This document shows, piece by piece, positions 20,242-34,075 of a stretch of DNA of 64,000 bases. How positions within the stretch are numbered: the first letter of the stretch is position 1; each line of letters begins with the position of its first letter. The translations under genes and the position numbers were made by a program. Source of the stretch: Apiospora phragmitis (taxonomy: Eukaryota; Ascomycota; Sordariomycetes; Amphisphaeriales; Apiosporaceae). The notes beneath the pieces were generated by a model. The model did not search any database. It saw nothing but the letters and a program-made list of their open reading frames with translations, and was not told the DNA's origin. The DNA lies in the NCBI GenBank assembly GCA_038363925.1, contig JAQQWL010000015.1, forward strand, positions 868,001 through 932,000. The letters run 5' to 3'.

Positions 20242-20926
20242 TGTAACGAACGCTATCTGGGTTCTAAAAGAAACTTAGTAGGATGTATTAGGGTTTATAT
20301 TAGTAATACGAGAGAGTATTTAAATATGCGATAGAAGTCGCTTTTATTATTATAATAAGTAATAGCTCGTAAAAACGAAGGTAATTAAGGTGCGTAGGCT
20401 TAGGGGTGTTTATAATAGTTTTATTAAAGCTATTTATTTTATTAATAGGTTAAGATTAATATTTAAATTAATTATTAAAGTAAAAAGTATTTATATAAAA
20501 TATATAGGGAACGTCCGTCGTTATATATTTAATTTCCTCCCTTATTAATTTATTAGAACGTTCGCTAGCTTATAGTGATCCCGTTATTAGTTTACGGTGA
20601 TCTATTTTTTAGATTACGGTGATTTATTTTAGCGGTTTACTTAAAGGCGCCGTGATCCCGTTACTCCTAGTTTATTTATTAGAGCGGTGGTTTAGTTGCT
20701 CCTCGTTCCGTGGCTTTTTCCTAGCTGTTTTCCCGGGTCGGGTCTATCCTTTCGCTGTTTGAGATATTTTTGTAGTTATATTTATGCGCTTTTATAGTAT
20801 AGGAGAGTTTATATTGGTATAGTTAGTAGTGCGGTCGGTGGTTGTAACGTTGTAGCTTAGTCGGGGTATAGTAGTTCCGTTCCGGCGGGTAGGGTTTTAG
20901 CCGTATAGTTAGGTCGGGTTGTAATA
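20242..20926 (-). repeat. Gypsy LTR, left (3' LTR of Y)
   Basis: On the plus strand it reads TGTAACGAACGC...GGGTTGTAATA. Same length and content as 27332-28016 apart from RIP-type differences. Confidence 0.93.
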
Positions 20927-23900
20927 CTATCCTCTTTTTTTTAACCGCTTTATTTTTAAAGTATTGATTTTATAAGTATTTTAATTATTTATATTATTAG
21001 GTTATAGTAAGTTTTTTTTCTTTATTATTTTTTATTATAATGTTTATTTATTATAATTAGTTATATTGAAAAATTTCGGTTTAAGAAAATTATCGCGCGT
21101 TTAGCTTTTATCGCTAACGTGGAATCTACGGGTAACTTAATTAGTATATTTTATACTCGTTGTTTTTATTAGAACCTGGCTTGTTGTATAAGCGAGAAGT
21201 TATTTCGTTATTTAGAGTGTATTTAGGTTAGCCGTTTTTGTAATAGTACCTTTATTACGTCGGCTTTAACGAAACTAGTTATTTAATAAAAAAAGCTAGA
21301 GGCGGAAGAGTTGGATGTAAAGGAGACCTTGTTCTTTTTATAAACGTAATTGTTTACCGCCCTAGGTTGTTTAGTTTGTTTTCGTTGTATGAAAAAGGTT
21401 GTGGTGGAAAAGCGTTCGGAGGCGTTTCGTTAGGGAATATAGGAACTGGATAAGGAAGATAATATTTCTTTTTTAATTATTAATTAAGAGAACTTCGTTT
21501 TTAATAACTTACGTTCTTTAGGTATTTTTAAAGATATTAATTAGTTATTTCTTGGTTTAATAGGTTTTTTTGAGCTTAAGCCGTTGGTCCTTGCGGGGAA
21601 GCTTTTTTTTAAACTTTTAAAGTTTTTCCGCGGCGTTTGCTAAGTATTTCTTAAGTTTTTAAGTATTGTTTTTTGGCGGGTAGCTTTTTTATTAAACGAG
21701 GTATTAAAAGTTCTGTTTTTTTTTATTAATAATTCTATCGATTTTATACTCGTGTTAATCTGTTTCGATTTTTAGTTGTGTGTCGATTAGGGTTTTTTCG
21801 ACCGCTAGTTCGAGTAATGAAATATAAAATATAGGGTGTACCCGTATTATTTTAGGTAGTGATAATTGGTAATTGGTTTTTAAAATAATTTTTATAATTT
21901 TAAATAGTCCTATTTTTTTAAAATTTAATTTATTGCTTAATCGTTTTATTTTAATGTTTTGTTGTAGGAGGTAGACTTTTTTTCTTTTTTTAAAGGTTGG
22001 TCTTTTTAATTTTGTTTAGTTGGCGTATCCCTTTATTCGTTGTTGGAGGAAGGTGAGGTTTTATTATAGCGTAATTTGGAGTTTTTTTAGTTTTTCGATT
22101 TAAATGGTTACGATTAGTGCTAGCTTTTTTTTTTTTTAGTTTTCTAGTAATTTCTAGATTATATTCGTAGTTTATTTAAAATGGTAATATATATGTAGCT
22201 TTGTTATCCGCGTTATTATAAATAAATTAAGTTATTAGTAATAATTATATTTAATTATTTTATTTATAATTAATATAATAACGTAGGTATTATTTTAAGG
22301 TTTAATTTATTTGTTCGGTTTATTTATCTGTTTAGTGGTGGTAAACCGTAGATAGTTTATATTTAATTTTAAATTATATTATAAATAATTTTTAGAATTT
22401 AGTAGTAAATAGTTTATTTCTATCGGAAATAATTATTTCGGGTAGTTTACATTAATTAACGATTATTTGGAGGAACGTATACGCTAGGTTATTAGTATTA
22501 TTAAATTTTTTATACGGTAAGAAGTAAATATATTTTGTAAATTTATTCGTAATAATTAGGATGTTATCGTAATCGATTTTAATTAAAGGTTTTTTTAATA
22601 GGGGTAGCTTAATAACGAAATTAAATACGATAGTTTTCTATATTTTATTTAGCGGTGGGATCGGCTATAATTTTTTGTATGGTCGGTGTTAGGCGGCTTT
22701 AGCTTTGTTATAAAGGTTGTATTTACTGATTATTTTGGCCACGATTGTTTTGAGGTTCTTATAATCGAATTGCTTAGTAATCCTTTTCTAAGTTTTGAAT
22801 ATCCTTTAGTATTCGTGTGTAGGGTACTTATAGAATTCTTTAATAAAGTCTTCGCGATACTGTTCGGGGATATAAATCTTATTTCGGTAAAAAGCGAAAC
22901 CGTCGCGATCTTCGAGGTGATCTTTAAGGTAGTTCGCGGGGTCGGGGGTTTAGTTAAGTTGCCGAAACTTAGTAATTTATTTATTATTATATTAGACGTG
23001 GTTTGTAACGTTTAGTTATTTTAAGGGTGCGAGGTTATTATTTTGATTATAGGCGAGAATTGTTCGCGTTTCGGATAGAACCTCTTTTTAATAGTCCGGT
23101 TGTCGGTTTAATATATCGGCGCGACCGTTCTTATTATTTTTTTAATAAATAATAATAAGGTTAAATTTTAAAAGGAATTTAAATTATTATATTTATTATT
23201 TATTTAATTTTTTAATAGTAATAAACGTCGTAAGGTTTTTATAATCGGTATAAATTTTAATTAGTTTTATTATTTCGTTAAAATAATATCTTTATTTTTT
23301 ATAAGTTTTAATAATAGTTATTAATTTTTTATTATAAATTTAATAATTAAACTCTAATTTATTAAGCTTTTTTAAAAAAAATACGACGGGGTACGACTTT
23401 CCGTTATCGTTTCGTTAATTTAATTATTTTCTAATTATGTAGTTTAATACGTTAGTTTCGATTTTAAAGGGTTTAGACGGATTTATTACGTAAAGTATTA
23501 ATTCGTTAAGGATTCGTTTTTTAATATTATAAAAAGCTTTATTTTTTTTTTCCGTTTATTAGAATAGTTCGTCCTTTTTTGTTAGGTTCGTTAGGGGTAT
23601 CGCTATCCTGTTAAATTTGGGGACGAAAATTTAGTAGTAATTAGCTAGTCTTAAAAAGGATTTGACTTTTATAACGTTTATAGGCGTGAATTATTCCTTA
23701 ATTATTAAAATTTTCGAAGGTTTTATTCGGATTTCGTTTAAGAATATTACGTATTTTATAAAAGTAACGGATCGTTAATAGAATTCGCTTTTTTTTAGGT
23801 TAATTAATAGGTTGGCGTTTTATAACTTTTAAAGTATTAATTTTACGTATTTTCGGTATTATTTATTATTTTTAGAATAAATAAGGATATTATCGAGATA

Positions 23901-26900
23901 TATTATAATAAATTTATTAAGGTATTTTTATAAAATATGGTTAATTATAAATTAAAAGTTAGTTAATATATTAATTAAGTTAAACGGTATAGCTTAATAT
24001 TTAAAATAGCCGTATTTAGTTTAAAACGCGGTTTTTTATTTTTTTTTTTTAATTCGGATTAGGTTATATGCGTTAAAGAGGTCAAGTGTTATAAAGATTT
24101 TAACGTGTAATAGTTTATTTTATAAATCGCCGATTAAAAGTAAGAGGTATTAATTCTTAATAGTAATTTTGTTAAATTTCCGGTAATCGATATATATATA
24201 TTATTTAGGTTTGCCATTCTTACTTTTTTTAGGACGAAGAGGATGGGGAAGCTTGCTAGTAATATGAATAGTTAGATAACTCTTTTCTCGAGATTTTCCG
24301 TAATATATTTTTTTAAAGCTTATTTATATTCCTGGTTAAATTTATATATAGGTATAAATAAGGGTTCCTTTTTTATTCTTAAGGGGTATCTTATAATTTT
24401 ACTGTGTGTAAAGCGGTAAACTTATTTTTAATTTCTTATTAAAAAATGTTTCGAATTACCGATACTTTTTTAGTATACTTGTTGTAATGTTCGGCTTAGG
24501 CTTTTTAATAATAATATATATTTTAAGGATTTTAGGTTTATTAGGGGAGCGTTTTTTAAACCGTTATTTATTAATTAAACCTTTTTTTAATATATTTTAT
24601 TAAAGTTGGCCTGTTTTTTAATTAATTTTAAAATTATTTACTCGTAATTAGGGTATTTTTAAAATTATATCGTATCCTGTAACGTCCGTAATATTATACG
24701 TAATTCGTTTATAGTGTTTTTTAATATTAATTAAAAGGTTCGCGATTTCTTTTTATACTTTTTTATTGTTATAAATTATAAGTTTTTTATTAACGGTCCT
24801 AAATTAGTATAAAGCGTTTTTTTTTATTATTCGAATTTAAAGCAATTAACGATTCGTAATGAAATATAGTTTCTTTACGCTTCGCTATTAAGTAACGCTC
24901 TAATATAGACTCTTTTTATGCTTAGTATTAATATAATATACTTATAGATAGCTCGATTATCCGTTATTTAGTATAGGGACTTATCTTGGTCCGCCTATTG
25001 TTATTTTTTTATAATAGGCGGCGTTTATTTCTCGAACGCTGCGTTTATAGGTTACTAACGATATTTTGCGATCGATCTTCGTGTCGTCGCCGTTATTCCT
25101 TTCGTTCTTTGTAGGGTACCTTTTGGTATATTAATAGGGGTATTTTTATGCTCCTCTTTACGTGAAGTGCTGTCCTTAGTGCTTAAGATTCGGGTTTTTT
25201 TAATAATTTGAAGGTTTATTAAGTTCGCGGTAATTTATAAGCGTTTTATAGGTTTTTTAATATAATAAGGGGGTTTTTTTATTAGGTATATACCTATACG
25301 TCTTAAAGGTATTAAGTACTTTTTTTTAAACGTTTATAAGCTCGCGATTTTTTTTAGGTGTGTTTAAGGTATTAGTTTTCGAAGTATTCTTTTTAATTTC
25401 GTCTTTTTAGGTAGTATTATCGTAGTTATTATAAATCTTTTTATATTAATAGGTACGCGCGTTATCTGTCCGGGATCGATGTTCGGATTTTTTTAATAAT
25501 ATAATCCGGGTGTGGTTACGTAATAGGTCGTTTACTGATCTTTCGGGGAAACTATTCGTATTCGAATTTTTTCGCGAGGTGTTCCGTATAAGCGTTATAT
25601 ATATATAAAATTTATAAGAGCGTGAAGTGTTCTTTATATATAGGGGAGATTTGTAAGTTATTCTTTATTGCGTAATTACCGTGGATTTTTTAATTAAAAC
25701 CGGCCGTAATAAGTATTTAGCGTAGATATTTCGAGTCGGGGTAAGGAATATTAAGGATAGCTAACCACTTATCGGTCTTAAGGTCTTTAAATTTAATAAT
25801 CTCGTTTATTAGCTCGTTTATTAATATATTTATTAAACGTTCGTGATTTATTAGTTGTTTTAATTAGTTTATAATGTTATTTATTAAATTATTATTTTCG
25901 TTATAAGGGAGGGGTTATTCCTTTCGTATTATCGCGACGCTTCGGCTATAGTCTTTTTTGCCCTCCGGGGTTTTAAAGAATTATCCGGTGTTTTTTTTAT
26001 TTGTTAAGTGAGAGGTATACTTATTGTCGTAGTAAGCTGTTTAGGATAGGTTGCTATATTTAATAGTAACGCTATTATTTTTAATAGCTGCGTTAAAGGT
26101 AGCCTTTATTTTGGTAATATTAACGTGTTATTCTTTTAGAACTCGTTAGAAGTTTTTTTTCGGTGCTTAATATTCTCGAGTATAATATCCTAGTTTTTAA
26201 TAGTTATAGCAGGTGTTACGTGGCTTCTTATTTTACTTATTGTGTTTAGTAGTATCGAGGTTTATAAGTTTATTATAATAGTTATACGCCGTAGTGTTTT
26301 TAGGCGGTATATAATTATATTAACGTGGTCGCCCCGTGTTAGCTTAAGTTCGATTAATTTATCGCTAGGGTCCGCCCTACTTTTCGCGGCGTTGCTCGTA
26401 TATACGGATATTGATCTTAATAATAAATTCTATATACGAAAGGAAATTATTAGGGGCGTTAAGCCGGCTAAGTTCGTTTTTAACGTTGTCTTTTAGTTCT
26501 TAATAATATATTATAATTTTTGTAGCTTCGGTATAGTTTAGTCGGGTTATAATACGCCGGAACTCGGTTATATAGGAGGCGGTTAATCCTTTTTATTTAA
26601 AGGTTTTAAGTTCCTTTTCTGCCTGTCGCTTTTTATCGGGGTTTTGAAAAAGTGATTTAAAGGCTTATTCGAAGCCGTTATAATTTTTAAAAATATATTA
26701 TACTTTTATACGGCATAGCTTAATTTATTAATCGTTTTTTACGAGTTTATTTAAATAAGGTTCGAACTAAGCAAGTGCTTTATTTTTAAGGAACGAGGCG
26801 GCGTGGATAACTCGCTGGGTAGCGTCTTAGAACGTTTTTTCGTAAAACCGTTAATAGGCTTTAACCTGAATAAGGAAGCCTCGGAGGTTTCCGCTTATCT

Positions 26901-27331
26901 CGTTAAAAGGGGTTAACGTGCTAATCTTTATACCCTTTTTTAATGTAATAAGGGTTTAAATAATATTAATAGCTATATAAAAGAGACGTACCTCCTCGTA
27001 TAGCTTATTAATATTATAAGGTGTTTATCCTAAGGTATTTTTAGTTAAGAGCTCGTTACGCTCTTTTTCGAGCTTAACGTAGTAATACTAATAGTTAGCG
27101 TTCTTTTATTCGAGTTTTTTAATTCGTTTAGCTAGCGTTTATTGTATAGGTTCGTTATTATTATCGTTATTATCGATATCTATAGTAGGGTCCCGTTAGG
27201 AGGTATTAAAGGTGGCAATAGGAGTCTTTCTTTATCGGACGGTGTTATTAAGGCTAGGTATAAATATAGTTCTTATAATGTTATTATTTAAAGGTTTAAA
27301 TAATAACTTATAAAAATAAAAGTAATTAAAA

Positions 27332-28016
27332 TATAACGAATACTATTTAGGTTTTAAAAAAAACCTAGTAGGACGTACTAGGGTTTATATTAATAATATA
27401 AGAGAGTATTTAAACGTATAATAAAAGTCGCTTTTATTATTATAATAAGTAATAGCTCGTAAGAACGAAAATAATTAAGGTACGCAGGTTTAAAAGTATT
27501 TATAATAATTTTATTAAAATTATTTATTTTATTAATAAATTAAGATTAATATTTAAATTAATTATTAAAATAAAAAGTGTTTATATAAAATATATAAAAA
27601 ACGTCCGTCGTTATATATTTAATTTCCTCTTTTACTAATTTATTAAAGCGTCTATTAGCTTATAGTAATCCCGTTATTGGCTTATAATGATCTATCCCTT
27701 AGATTACGGTGATCCATTCTAGCTGCTGACTTAGGGGCGCCGTGATCTCGTTATTCCTAGCTTACTTGTTAAAGCGGTGGTTTAGTTACTCCTCGTCCCG
27801 TAGCTCTTTCCTGGTTACTTTCCCGGGTCGGGTCCATCCTTTCGCTATTTAAGATATCCTTATAGTTATATTTACGCGCTTTTATAATATAGGAGAGTTT
27901 ATATTAATATAGTTAGTAATGCGGTCGGTAATTATAATATCGTAACCTGGTCGGGGTATGGTAATTCCGTTCCGGCGGGTGGGGTTTTGGCCGTATGATT
28001 AGGTCGGGTTATAATA
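27332..28016 (-). repeat. Gypsy LTR, right (5' LTR of Y)
   Basis: On the plus strand it reads TATAACGAATAC...GGGTTATAATA, 685 bp, and is followed directly by the TAAGC target duplication. Confidence 0.93.
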
Positions 28017-29546
28017 TAAGCCCGGATATATCGAATTTAAATAGATTAACGATTTTAAACCTCGAACTATTTATATATGAAAAAGTTTTTTTAAAATACC
28101 GGGATCTTTTTAATAGTTTAAAAAAGAAACGTTAATTTCGCTCTTTAAGAATTCGAACCTTTAAACGTACTTTTTAAAAAAATAATACTTACATTATTTA
28201 TAACGTATTTTATATAATACTTTTTAAAATATTATATATTAAAAATAAAAGGGACTTTTTTTTAAAAGTTATTTATTACCGAGTTTAGCGAATAAACTAA
28301 ATTCTAATTCGGTTAAATTAACCGTATATTTAAAAAGAGCTTTTTAATTATTTTATAAAATACGGAATTAATATATTAACGAATAAATCCTTTAAAACTA
28401 AGCTTATAAGCTTAATATTACCGGCCGCTCTTATATATTAATAGGACCGACCGATAGAACCGACTTTAAAAACCCGAAAAGAGGATGTTTTACACTCTTC
28501 CTTAGAATAAATAATCGAATAACCGCCGCTTAAACGAGAGATACCCGGTTTCTATACGAAGTAATTATTTATAATACTACGGGATACTTTAGGCCCGACG
28601 TCTAACCCTAGATTTATAAGTACCTAAACGTTGCAAGACATCGTCCATTTTTTTTATCGACTCTAGTACCGCCGGATTAGACCGTATAATTATCTAGTCC
28701 AGCGTATATTATAAAGTACGATATCCCTTTAAGTCGAGCTATTTATAACGGTAAAATTAATTAAAATAAGGTTATTACTTTCTTAAAGATATAAAAAAAA
28801 GAAAAGAATTATACCGGTAAACCGTACGATATATTTTATAATAAAGTATAAATATTTATTAAAATATATTAACGGCTAGATATATTAAAGGACTAATATT
28901 ATATAATTTTTTTAGATATTTTTTCCGGCCGTACGAAGGTATTTTATTTTAATTATATCGGACTTAAAAAAAGATAAAACGAGATATACCACTTTATAAA
29001 CTTATATTTTAATATAATAATAAATTACGTATAATATTTTATAAATTAAATAATAATTTCTTTTATATAAATAAAAAATAAAAACGCCGAAAAATAATTT
29101 ATTAAAGTTTTAAAAATCTTATTAAATAAGCTTTAACTCGTATAACAAGCCTTTAAAAAAGGATTCGAAGGAGAGATCGCTTTTTATACTTTAGTTATAC
29201 GAGCTTACCGAGGAGTTTTAAAACTTATACTAGCTTTTATTAATTAAAAATTAATATACGAAGCGTTATTTTCGGACTTTCGCGTATTATTAAATATAGT
29301 AGCGAACTAGATATTATTAGAATAATATTTAATAAAAGAATTATATTAAAACCTTGTTATAAATATATATTTAATTAATAAACGGTTTATAAATACCCGT
29401 ATAAGAAAAAACCGACTAGCCTATAATAATAAATTACTATATAATAGCCGATTATTAGGATAAAAAAAGATCTAGCGACCCGCCGGCACCTTTCGATTAA
29501 AATTATTATATAAGAACCGGAAGTTCGAATAAAAAACCTACCGAAT

Positions 29547-30246
29547 TATTACAACCCGACCTAACCATGCGGCTAAAAAGACCCCACTCACCGGCACGGG
29601 ACTACCATGCCCCGAACAGGCTACGATACCACAGCCACGGACCGCACCGCCAGCTATATAAACACGAAACCAGACTTTCCTCAACAACGAGCAACGCCAC
29701 CACCACGCCCGGCGATAGGGCGAACGCGCCTGCAAAGTAACGGCGACCGATAGCAAGTCACGTGGCACGGCAAACGCTCAGGCAAGATCACTGAGCAGCA
29801 TAGAGCGTGATCAGGAGCGATCACTAAGCAGCACAGAGCGTGATCAGGAGCGATCACTGAGCAGTACAGAGCGTGATCAGGAGCGATCACTAAGTAATAC
29901 TGAGCACGCTCAAAAGAGATCACTAAGCGGTAACAGATTAATAAAGGAGGGATTAGATATATAAGGATAGATGTTTCCCCTAATATATTCTATATAAATA
30001 CTCTTTACTTTAGTAATTAATTTAAGTATTAATCTTAAATTATTAATAAAGTAAACAGCTTTAACGAAACCATTATAAATACCCCTAAGCCTACGCACTT
30101 TAATTACTTTCGTTCCTATAAGTTATTGCCCATTATATCGATAAAAGCGACTTTTATCGCACGTTCGGATACTCTCTCATATTGCTAATATAAACCCTAG
30201 TACGTCTTACTAGGTTTCTTTTAGAACCCAGATAGCGTTCGTTACA
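29547..30246 (+). mobile_element. Solo LTR of Gypsy family Y, partly spared by RIP, with an expanded minisatellite
   Basis: 700 bp from TATTACAACCCG to GTTCGTTACA, with exact CGAAT target duplications (29542-29546, 30247-30251). The empty site is preserved in inverted orientation in X2 near 41140, where CCGAAT runs straight into the next bases. The left half (about 29555-29935) is much richer in GC than the two LTRs of Y, whereas the right half is AT-rich, so mutation is uneven along the copy. Orientation is opposite to Y. Confidence 0.93.
29784..29915 (+). repeat. 33-bp minisatellite inside the solo Gypsy LTR
   Basis: About four copies of a unit containing GTGATCAGGAGCGATCACT and GAGCAGCACAGAGC. 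Because 33 is divisible by three, it gives a periodic minus-strand frame repeating VIAPDHALCCS, which is not a gene. Confidence 0.85.
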
Positions 30247-30783
30247 CGAATCTGTTATAAATAAGGTTATTAATTAATAAACCACCTAGTTGAAAAATAG
30301 TCTCAAGTAAAGAACTAATATCTCTAAATGTGCAATAGTATCGAATAAGGCCCCTTTTTTTTAAAATAAGTACGAAACGTTTATTTAAGATTAAAAAGAG
30401 GATAAGAAAGAGTTAAAAAATAACGAAAAGGAGTACGATTACCTCGATCTAGAAAATATATAATAAAATATTACTTACTTAACGGACGCCGCGTTTTATT
30501 ACCGGCTTATTAGCGAGGATATTTACTCGGAAGCTATTATACGGGCTGATTAATTTAATTTTAACAGCCTATATAGCTAGACTTATTAAGGAGAGCTTTG
30601 AAATACCGGCGTCGCCTTATTTTTAATAATTAAAAAGCTTTAAGTAAGAGTTTATATACGAGAAAACCTAGAAATATAAATCGGTTAAACCCTAGAAAGC
30701 GTCGAAATTAAGTTCGAAAGTTTAAAGCTTATTTTATTAATTAAAATAATTAATATACGGAACTTATTAAAAATAATTAAATA

Positions 30784-31956
30784 ACGTATCCCATAAGCGA
30801 ATATCCCACACAAGCGAATATCCCACTTTTACAAATTTCTTTATAACCTTAACCTTTTTTTATATTCTTTTACGTCCGAAAATATTATAATTTTAAAAAA
30901 AGAGTAATATAATTCTAACGCTTTAAACGTTCTAAGAAGACTTAATTTTAAACGTATAAAAAGCTATATTAATTTATTACGTCTTATTAAAAACTTTATA
31001 ACGTAAACGAAATAAATAACTTATATAACGCGAAATATTTATAAATTATTAAAAGTTTTTAAATTCTAAAGAAAATATAATTATTCGATATATTATTAAT
31101 TTAAATACGCGATCGTTTTTTCCCCGGCTAAGTAATATAAAAGATATAATAAATCGATTATTTAATTTACATAACGCAAAACGTATCGGCGTTAATTAAA
31201 CCTTTAATTTTATACGACGATAATTAAACTTTCGGACGCGTTTTAACCGAAAAATTAATTATTAAAAAGTCTTTTATAAAAATCCCGACGCGTATCGCGC
31301 GTAGTTTACCTTCGTACGAAATATAATTTATAAATACGGGATTTAAAAAGAGGATATTTATAATTTTAACGAAACCGGCTTTTTTATAGGCTAAATCTCG
31401 TTCGAAATAATTATAACTACTTTTAATTAATATAGAAAGCTTAAAATAATATAATAAAAGAATTAAAAATAAGTTATAATTATTTAAAGCGTTAAATTAT
31501 AAATAAAAAAAATAAACACTAAATTTAATACTTTAATTAATATATTAAGTTTTATATAAAAAATCGTTATCGCCTCCTAGTCTTAAACGGCTACGAAAGC
31601 TACTACTTAATAACTTTCGAGTTCTATTATAAAAAGAACTCGATTATTATACTTTATATATTTTCTTATTTATTATATAAACTCTAACCTTTTAATATCG
31701 ACTATTTTTATATATTAAAAAAGATATACGAGAAAAAAATTAAATATTTTATACAGGCGTATATTATTTATATTTTAAAGAAAGACTTCTTACTAGCGTT
31801 TATTAAAGCGTTCTAAGCGACTTTTAACGTTTCGAATATATAAAAAAGCTTTTAAAAAATAGGACTCGTCTCGTATAATCCGGAATATATTATTTTATAA
31901 TTAAATATAAAGCTATATATTTTAATACATCCGAGGACGTTTTTCGGCTTATTTAT
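30784..31956 (+). mobile_element. Tc1/mariner-Pogo element Z2, 3' end cut off by a Copia LTR
   Basis: It starts at a TA target (30782-30783) with ACGTATCCCATAAGCGAATA, a terminus that has an internal repeat of AAGCGAATATCCCAC. The plus strand still reads a Pogo/Fot-type DDE transposase C-terminus when TAA/TAG are taken as Gln: FEFYYKKNSIIILYIFSYLL, QPFNIDYFYILKKIYEKKIK, DFLLAFIKAF, NIQKSFKKTGLVPYNPE. It matches 36460-37742 (Z1) in reverse. The element stops at 31956, where Copia LTR B begins; the far TIR is missing here. Confidence 0.85.
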
Positions 31957-32446
31957 TATTAGAATAGCTAGAACTAAAGCTGTCTATATTACTTTAAAAG
32001 GGGTGCTACGTACCTACGCGCACAAACCCCTTTTCTATTTTATAAAAAGGGGTATACGATACCTTTCGTAATTAATATTAAAAATAAATATAAATAATAA
32101 AATAAAAACGATTAAACCTCGATTAAAACCGGAATTACTATACGTATAAAAACTTATTTAATATTAATTAATAGTTACCCGTAGCGATTATAAATTAATA
32201 AAAATAAAGAGACAGTTTTACGCCTTTACCGATATAAGGGCGACCGTATTAAAAAGCCCCGAGAATTTCCGCCTATTAAAGATTCGGAGGAAGAGCCGAA
32301 CTGAATTAACCGTACGAGGAGGAACCCTTTTTTTTAAGTATATATTATAAAGAGGAGACTAGGTTTCGAATTATATACGAAATTAGTTAAACTATATATA
32401 ACTATATATTTAAATAACTTTATTATATGATTTATAAAACGATAAT
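31957..32446 (+). mobile_element. Copia fragment X4: 5' LTR B plus start of the internal region
   Basis: LTR B (31957-32164) is followed by the same 5' internal sequence that follows LTR A (CCCGTAGCGATTATAAATTA, GAGCCCCGAGAATTTCC-like). It is cut at 32446 by the left end of X2. It was inserted into Pogo copy Z2. Confidence 0.8.
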
Positions 32447-32653
32447 TATTAAATGAGCTCTCGTACGTACGGTAGTTCTAGTTTTAATCAAGGTTTAATC
32501 GTTCTTATTTTATTATTTATATCTATTTTTAATACAAGCTACGAGGGGTATCGTATACCCCTCTTAATAAAATAAAAAAAGGGTTTATACATATAAATAT
32601 ATAATACCTTTTTTAAAATAATATAAATAGTTTTAATTTTAGCTATTTTAATA
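32447..32653 (-). repeat. Copia LTR C (3' LTR of X2)
   Basis: On the plus strand it runs from TATTAAATGAG to CTATTTTAATA. To its right (32654-32830) lies the 3' internal end, which matches 43185-43361 in reverse. Confidence 0.88.
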
Positions 32654-34075
32654 TTAGCAGTTTTTTATTTTAATAATAAAATTAGCCTGTTCCCCCTTTT
32701 AAATACGAGTCTTCTTTTTACGGGGGTCTCGTATGGTTAGGTTGCTCTAATCCGGTATTAAGTACCTGCTTAAACCGTACAGGTGATGCTATACCTTCTT
32801 AATATCGTTTTGGCCAAGTGGCAGGTTTACTCGATTAGTTATTCTAATCATTCGTCCGAAAGTAATAATAGTAATAAGAAAACCGTCGTATATTTTAATA
32901 CGTTATACCTTATAAAAGACTAATAAGAATAGTTTTATAAATAAATATTTTTTCGTACGTAAATAATTTATATAGTGTAAATTCCTTTTTTTTTTTATAT
33001 ATATATACTTTTTTTTTTAATATTATACGAAAATAAATTATATATTTATATATATATTTATAAATATATATATATATATTTACGTAATATTTAATTAATA
33101 AATTATTAATTTTTTTAACGTTATTATTATTAATATAATTAATTATAATTAATACTAAATAACGCTATTAAGTTTTTCGGTTTAAAATTAATAAATTATA
33201 TTTATATTTTATATTAATATATAATAAATTTTTTTTTTTTAGTTTTTAATATTTATTAACTTTATATAATAAAATAAAAAAGTTCGCGTTTATAACTTAC
33301 CGAGCCGCGATATCGAGATATGCGTACCGGTAAACGACGATATTCGCCGCTTATTCGCTCGTATTATTTATCACGAAAATTATTTCTATACGGTTCTTAT
33401 TTAGTCGCGCGGTAATATTAATAGCGTTTATAATAATCGGTACGTCTAATTCTATATTCTGTTCCGTAAATACGTTCGTTTCGACGGATATTAGGACGGC
33501 GCTTATACTTCGTACGTTTAAGCTTCGCACAGTAACCGGTGTTCATATTATAACTTACGATTCGTAAACCTTAATCTTAATAATAACGAGAATAAACGTA
33601 GTAATAATAGAGCTAAAGTAATGATTATATAATAATAAATTAGTAATAAATAAAATAAATAGTTTTCGTATATATATAAGTGGCGTTCTCGTGCGGTTAT
33701 TTTTATCGTATTACCCGTTTAAATTATAATATATTACGGTTTTTTTTTAATTTTTATATAATATTTAATAAATAAAATATATCGGTAATAATTATATAAA
33801 GAAGGATTAATAAAAGAAATCTCTCTCTTTTTTTATATATTTTTTTTAATTATTCGCTGTACGAGTTTAGCCTCTCGATATACGCTTCTATACGTACGGT
33901 GAGGCTATTCGTTAAGATTAGCTGCTCGAAGGCCTTATTTAGGGATACCTTAGTAAAGGTATTTACCGGATTATCTCTGTTATCGATATAATAAACCTTT
34001 AATATCTCTTTTTTTTTATACGATTTTTAAAAAGATATAATATTAATTATAAGCTTTTTCTTATTTATTAAGCTA

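Larger units (their letters stand above)
20242..28016 (-). mobile_element. Ty3/Gypsy retrotransposon Y, full length (7775 bp), RIP-degraded
   Basis: Two 685-bp LTRs (20242-20926 and 27332-28016) are flanked by a TAAGC target duplication (20237-20241 and 28017-28021). The coding sense is minus: a polypurine tract reading AAAAAAAAGAGGATAG lies at 20927-20942 beside the left LTR, which is therefore the 3' LTR. Minus-strand frames still show reverse transcriptase (PILFVLKKSKNGKPK near 24245; YLDNILIYF near 23895, from YLDDILIYS), RNase H (DNGKSYPVVFFLKKL near 23400) and integrase (RDGFAFYRNKIYIPEQ, FNFVIKLP, ITNKFTKYIYFLPYK, 22910-22430). Order RT-RH-INT defines Ty3/Gypsy. Gag would lie at about 26.0-27.3 kb. 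Stops and Cys/Gln losses fit RIP, so it is dead. The insertion site in X1 is confirmed by the uninterrupted site in X2. Confidence 0.93.
19733..30781 (+). mobile_element. Ty1/Copia element X1, 5' part, RIP-degraded and interrupted twice
   Basis: It begins with a 208-bp LTR (19733-19940) homologous to the clean solo LTR. Its internal sequence runs 19941-20241, resumes at 28017-29546 after the Gypsy insert, and again from 30252 after the solo Gypsy LTR, until a Pogo element enters at 30782. The internal part aligns in reverse with 40600-42954 of Copia copy X2. In the plus frame around 29160-29520 a Gag-like protein can be read if TAA/TAG are taken as mutated Gln codons (FEGEIAFYTLVIRAYRGVLK, FSDFRVLLNIVA). 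No 3' LTR in its original position was found. No intact frame remains. Confidence 0.8.

Noticed and set aside
22686..23015. 109-codon plus-strand frame in the island
   Set aside because: It is antisense to the integrase relic of Gypsy element Y and has no coding signal of its own.
26242..26496. 84-codon plus-strand frame in the island
   Set aside because: It lies inside the minus-strand body of Gypsy element Y; a chance frame in RIP-mutated DNA.
29681..29923. Minus-strand frame encoding a repeating VIAPDHALCCS protein
   Set aside because: It is the translation of a 33-bp minisatellite in a solo LTR; the period is divisible by three, so the frame stays open without selection.
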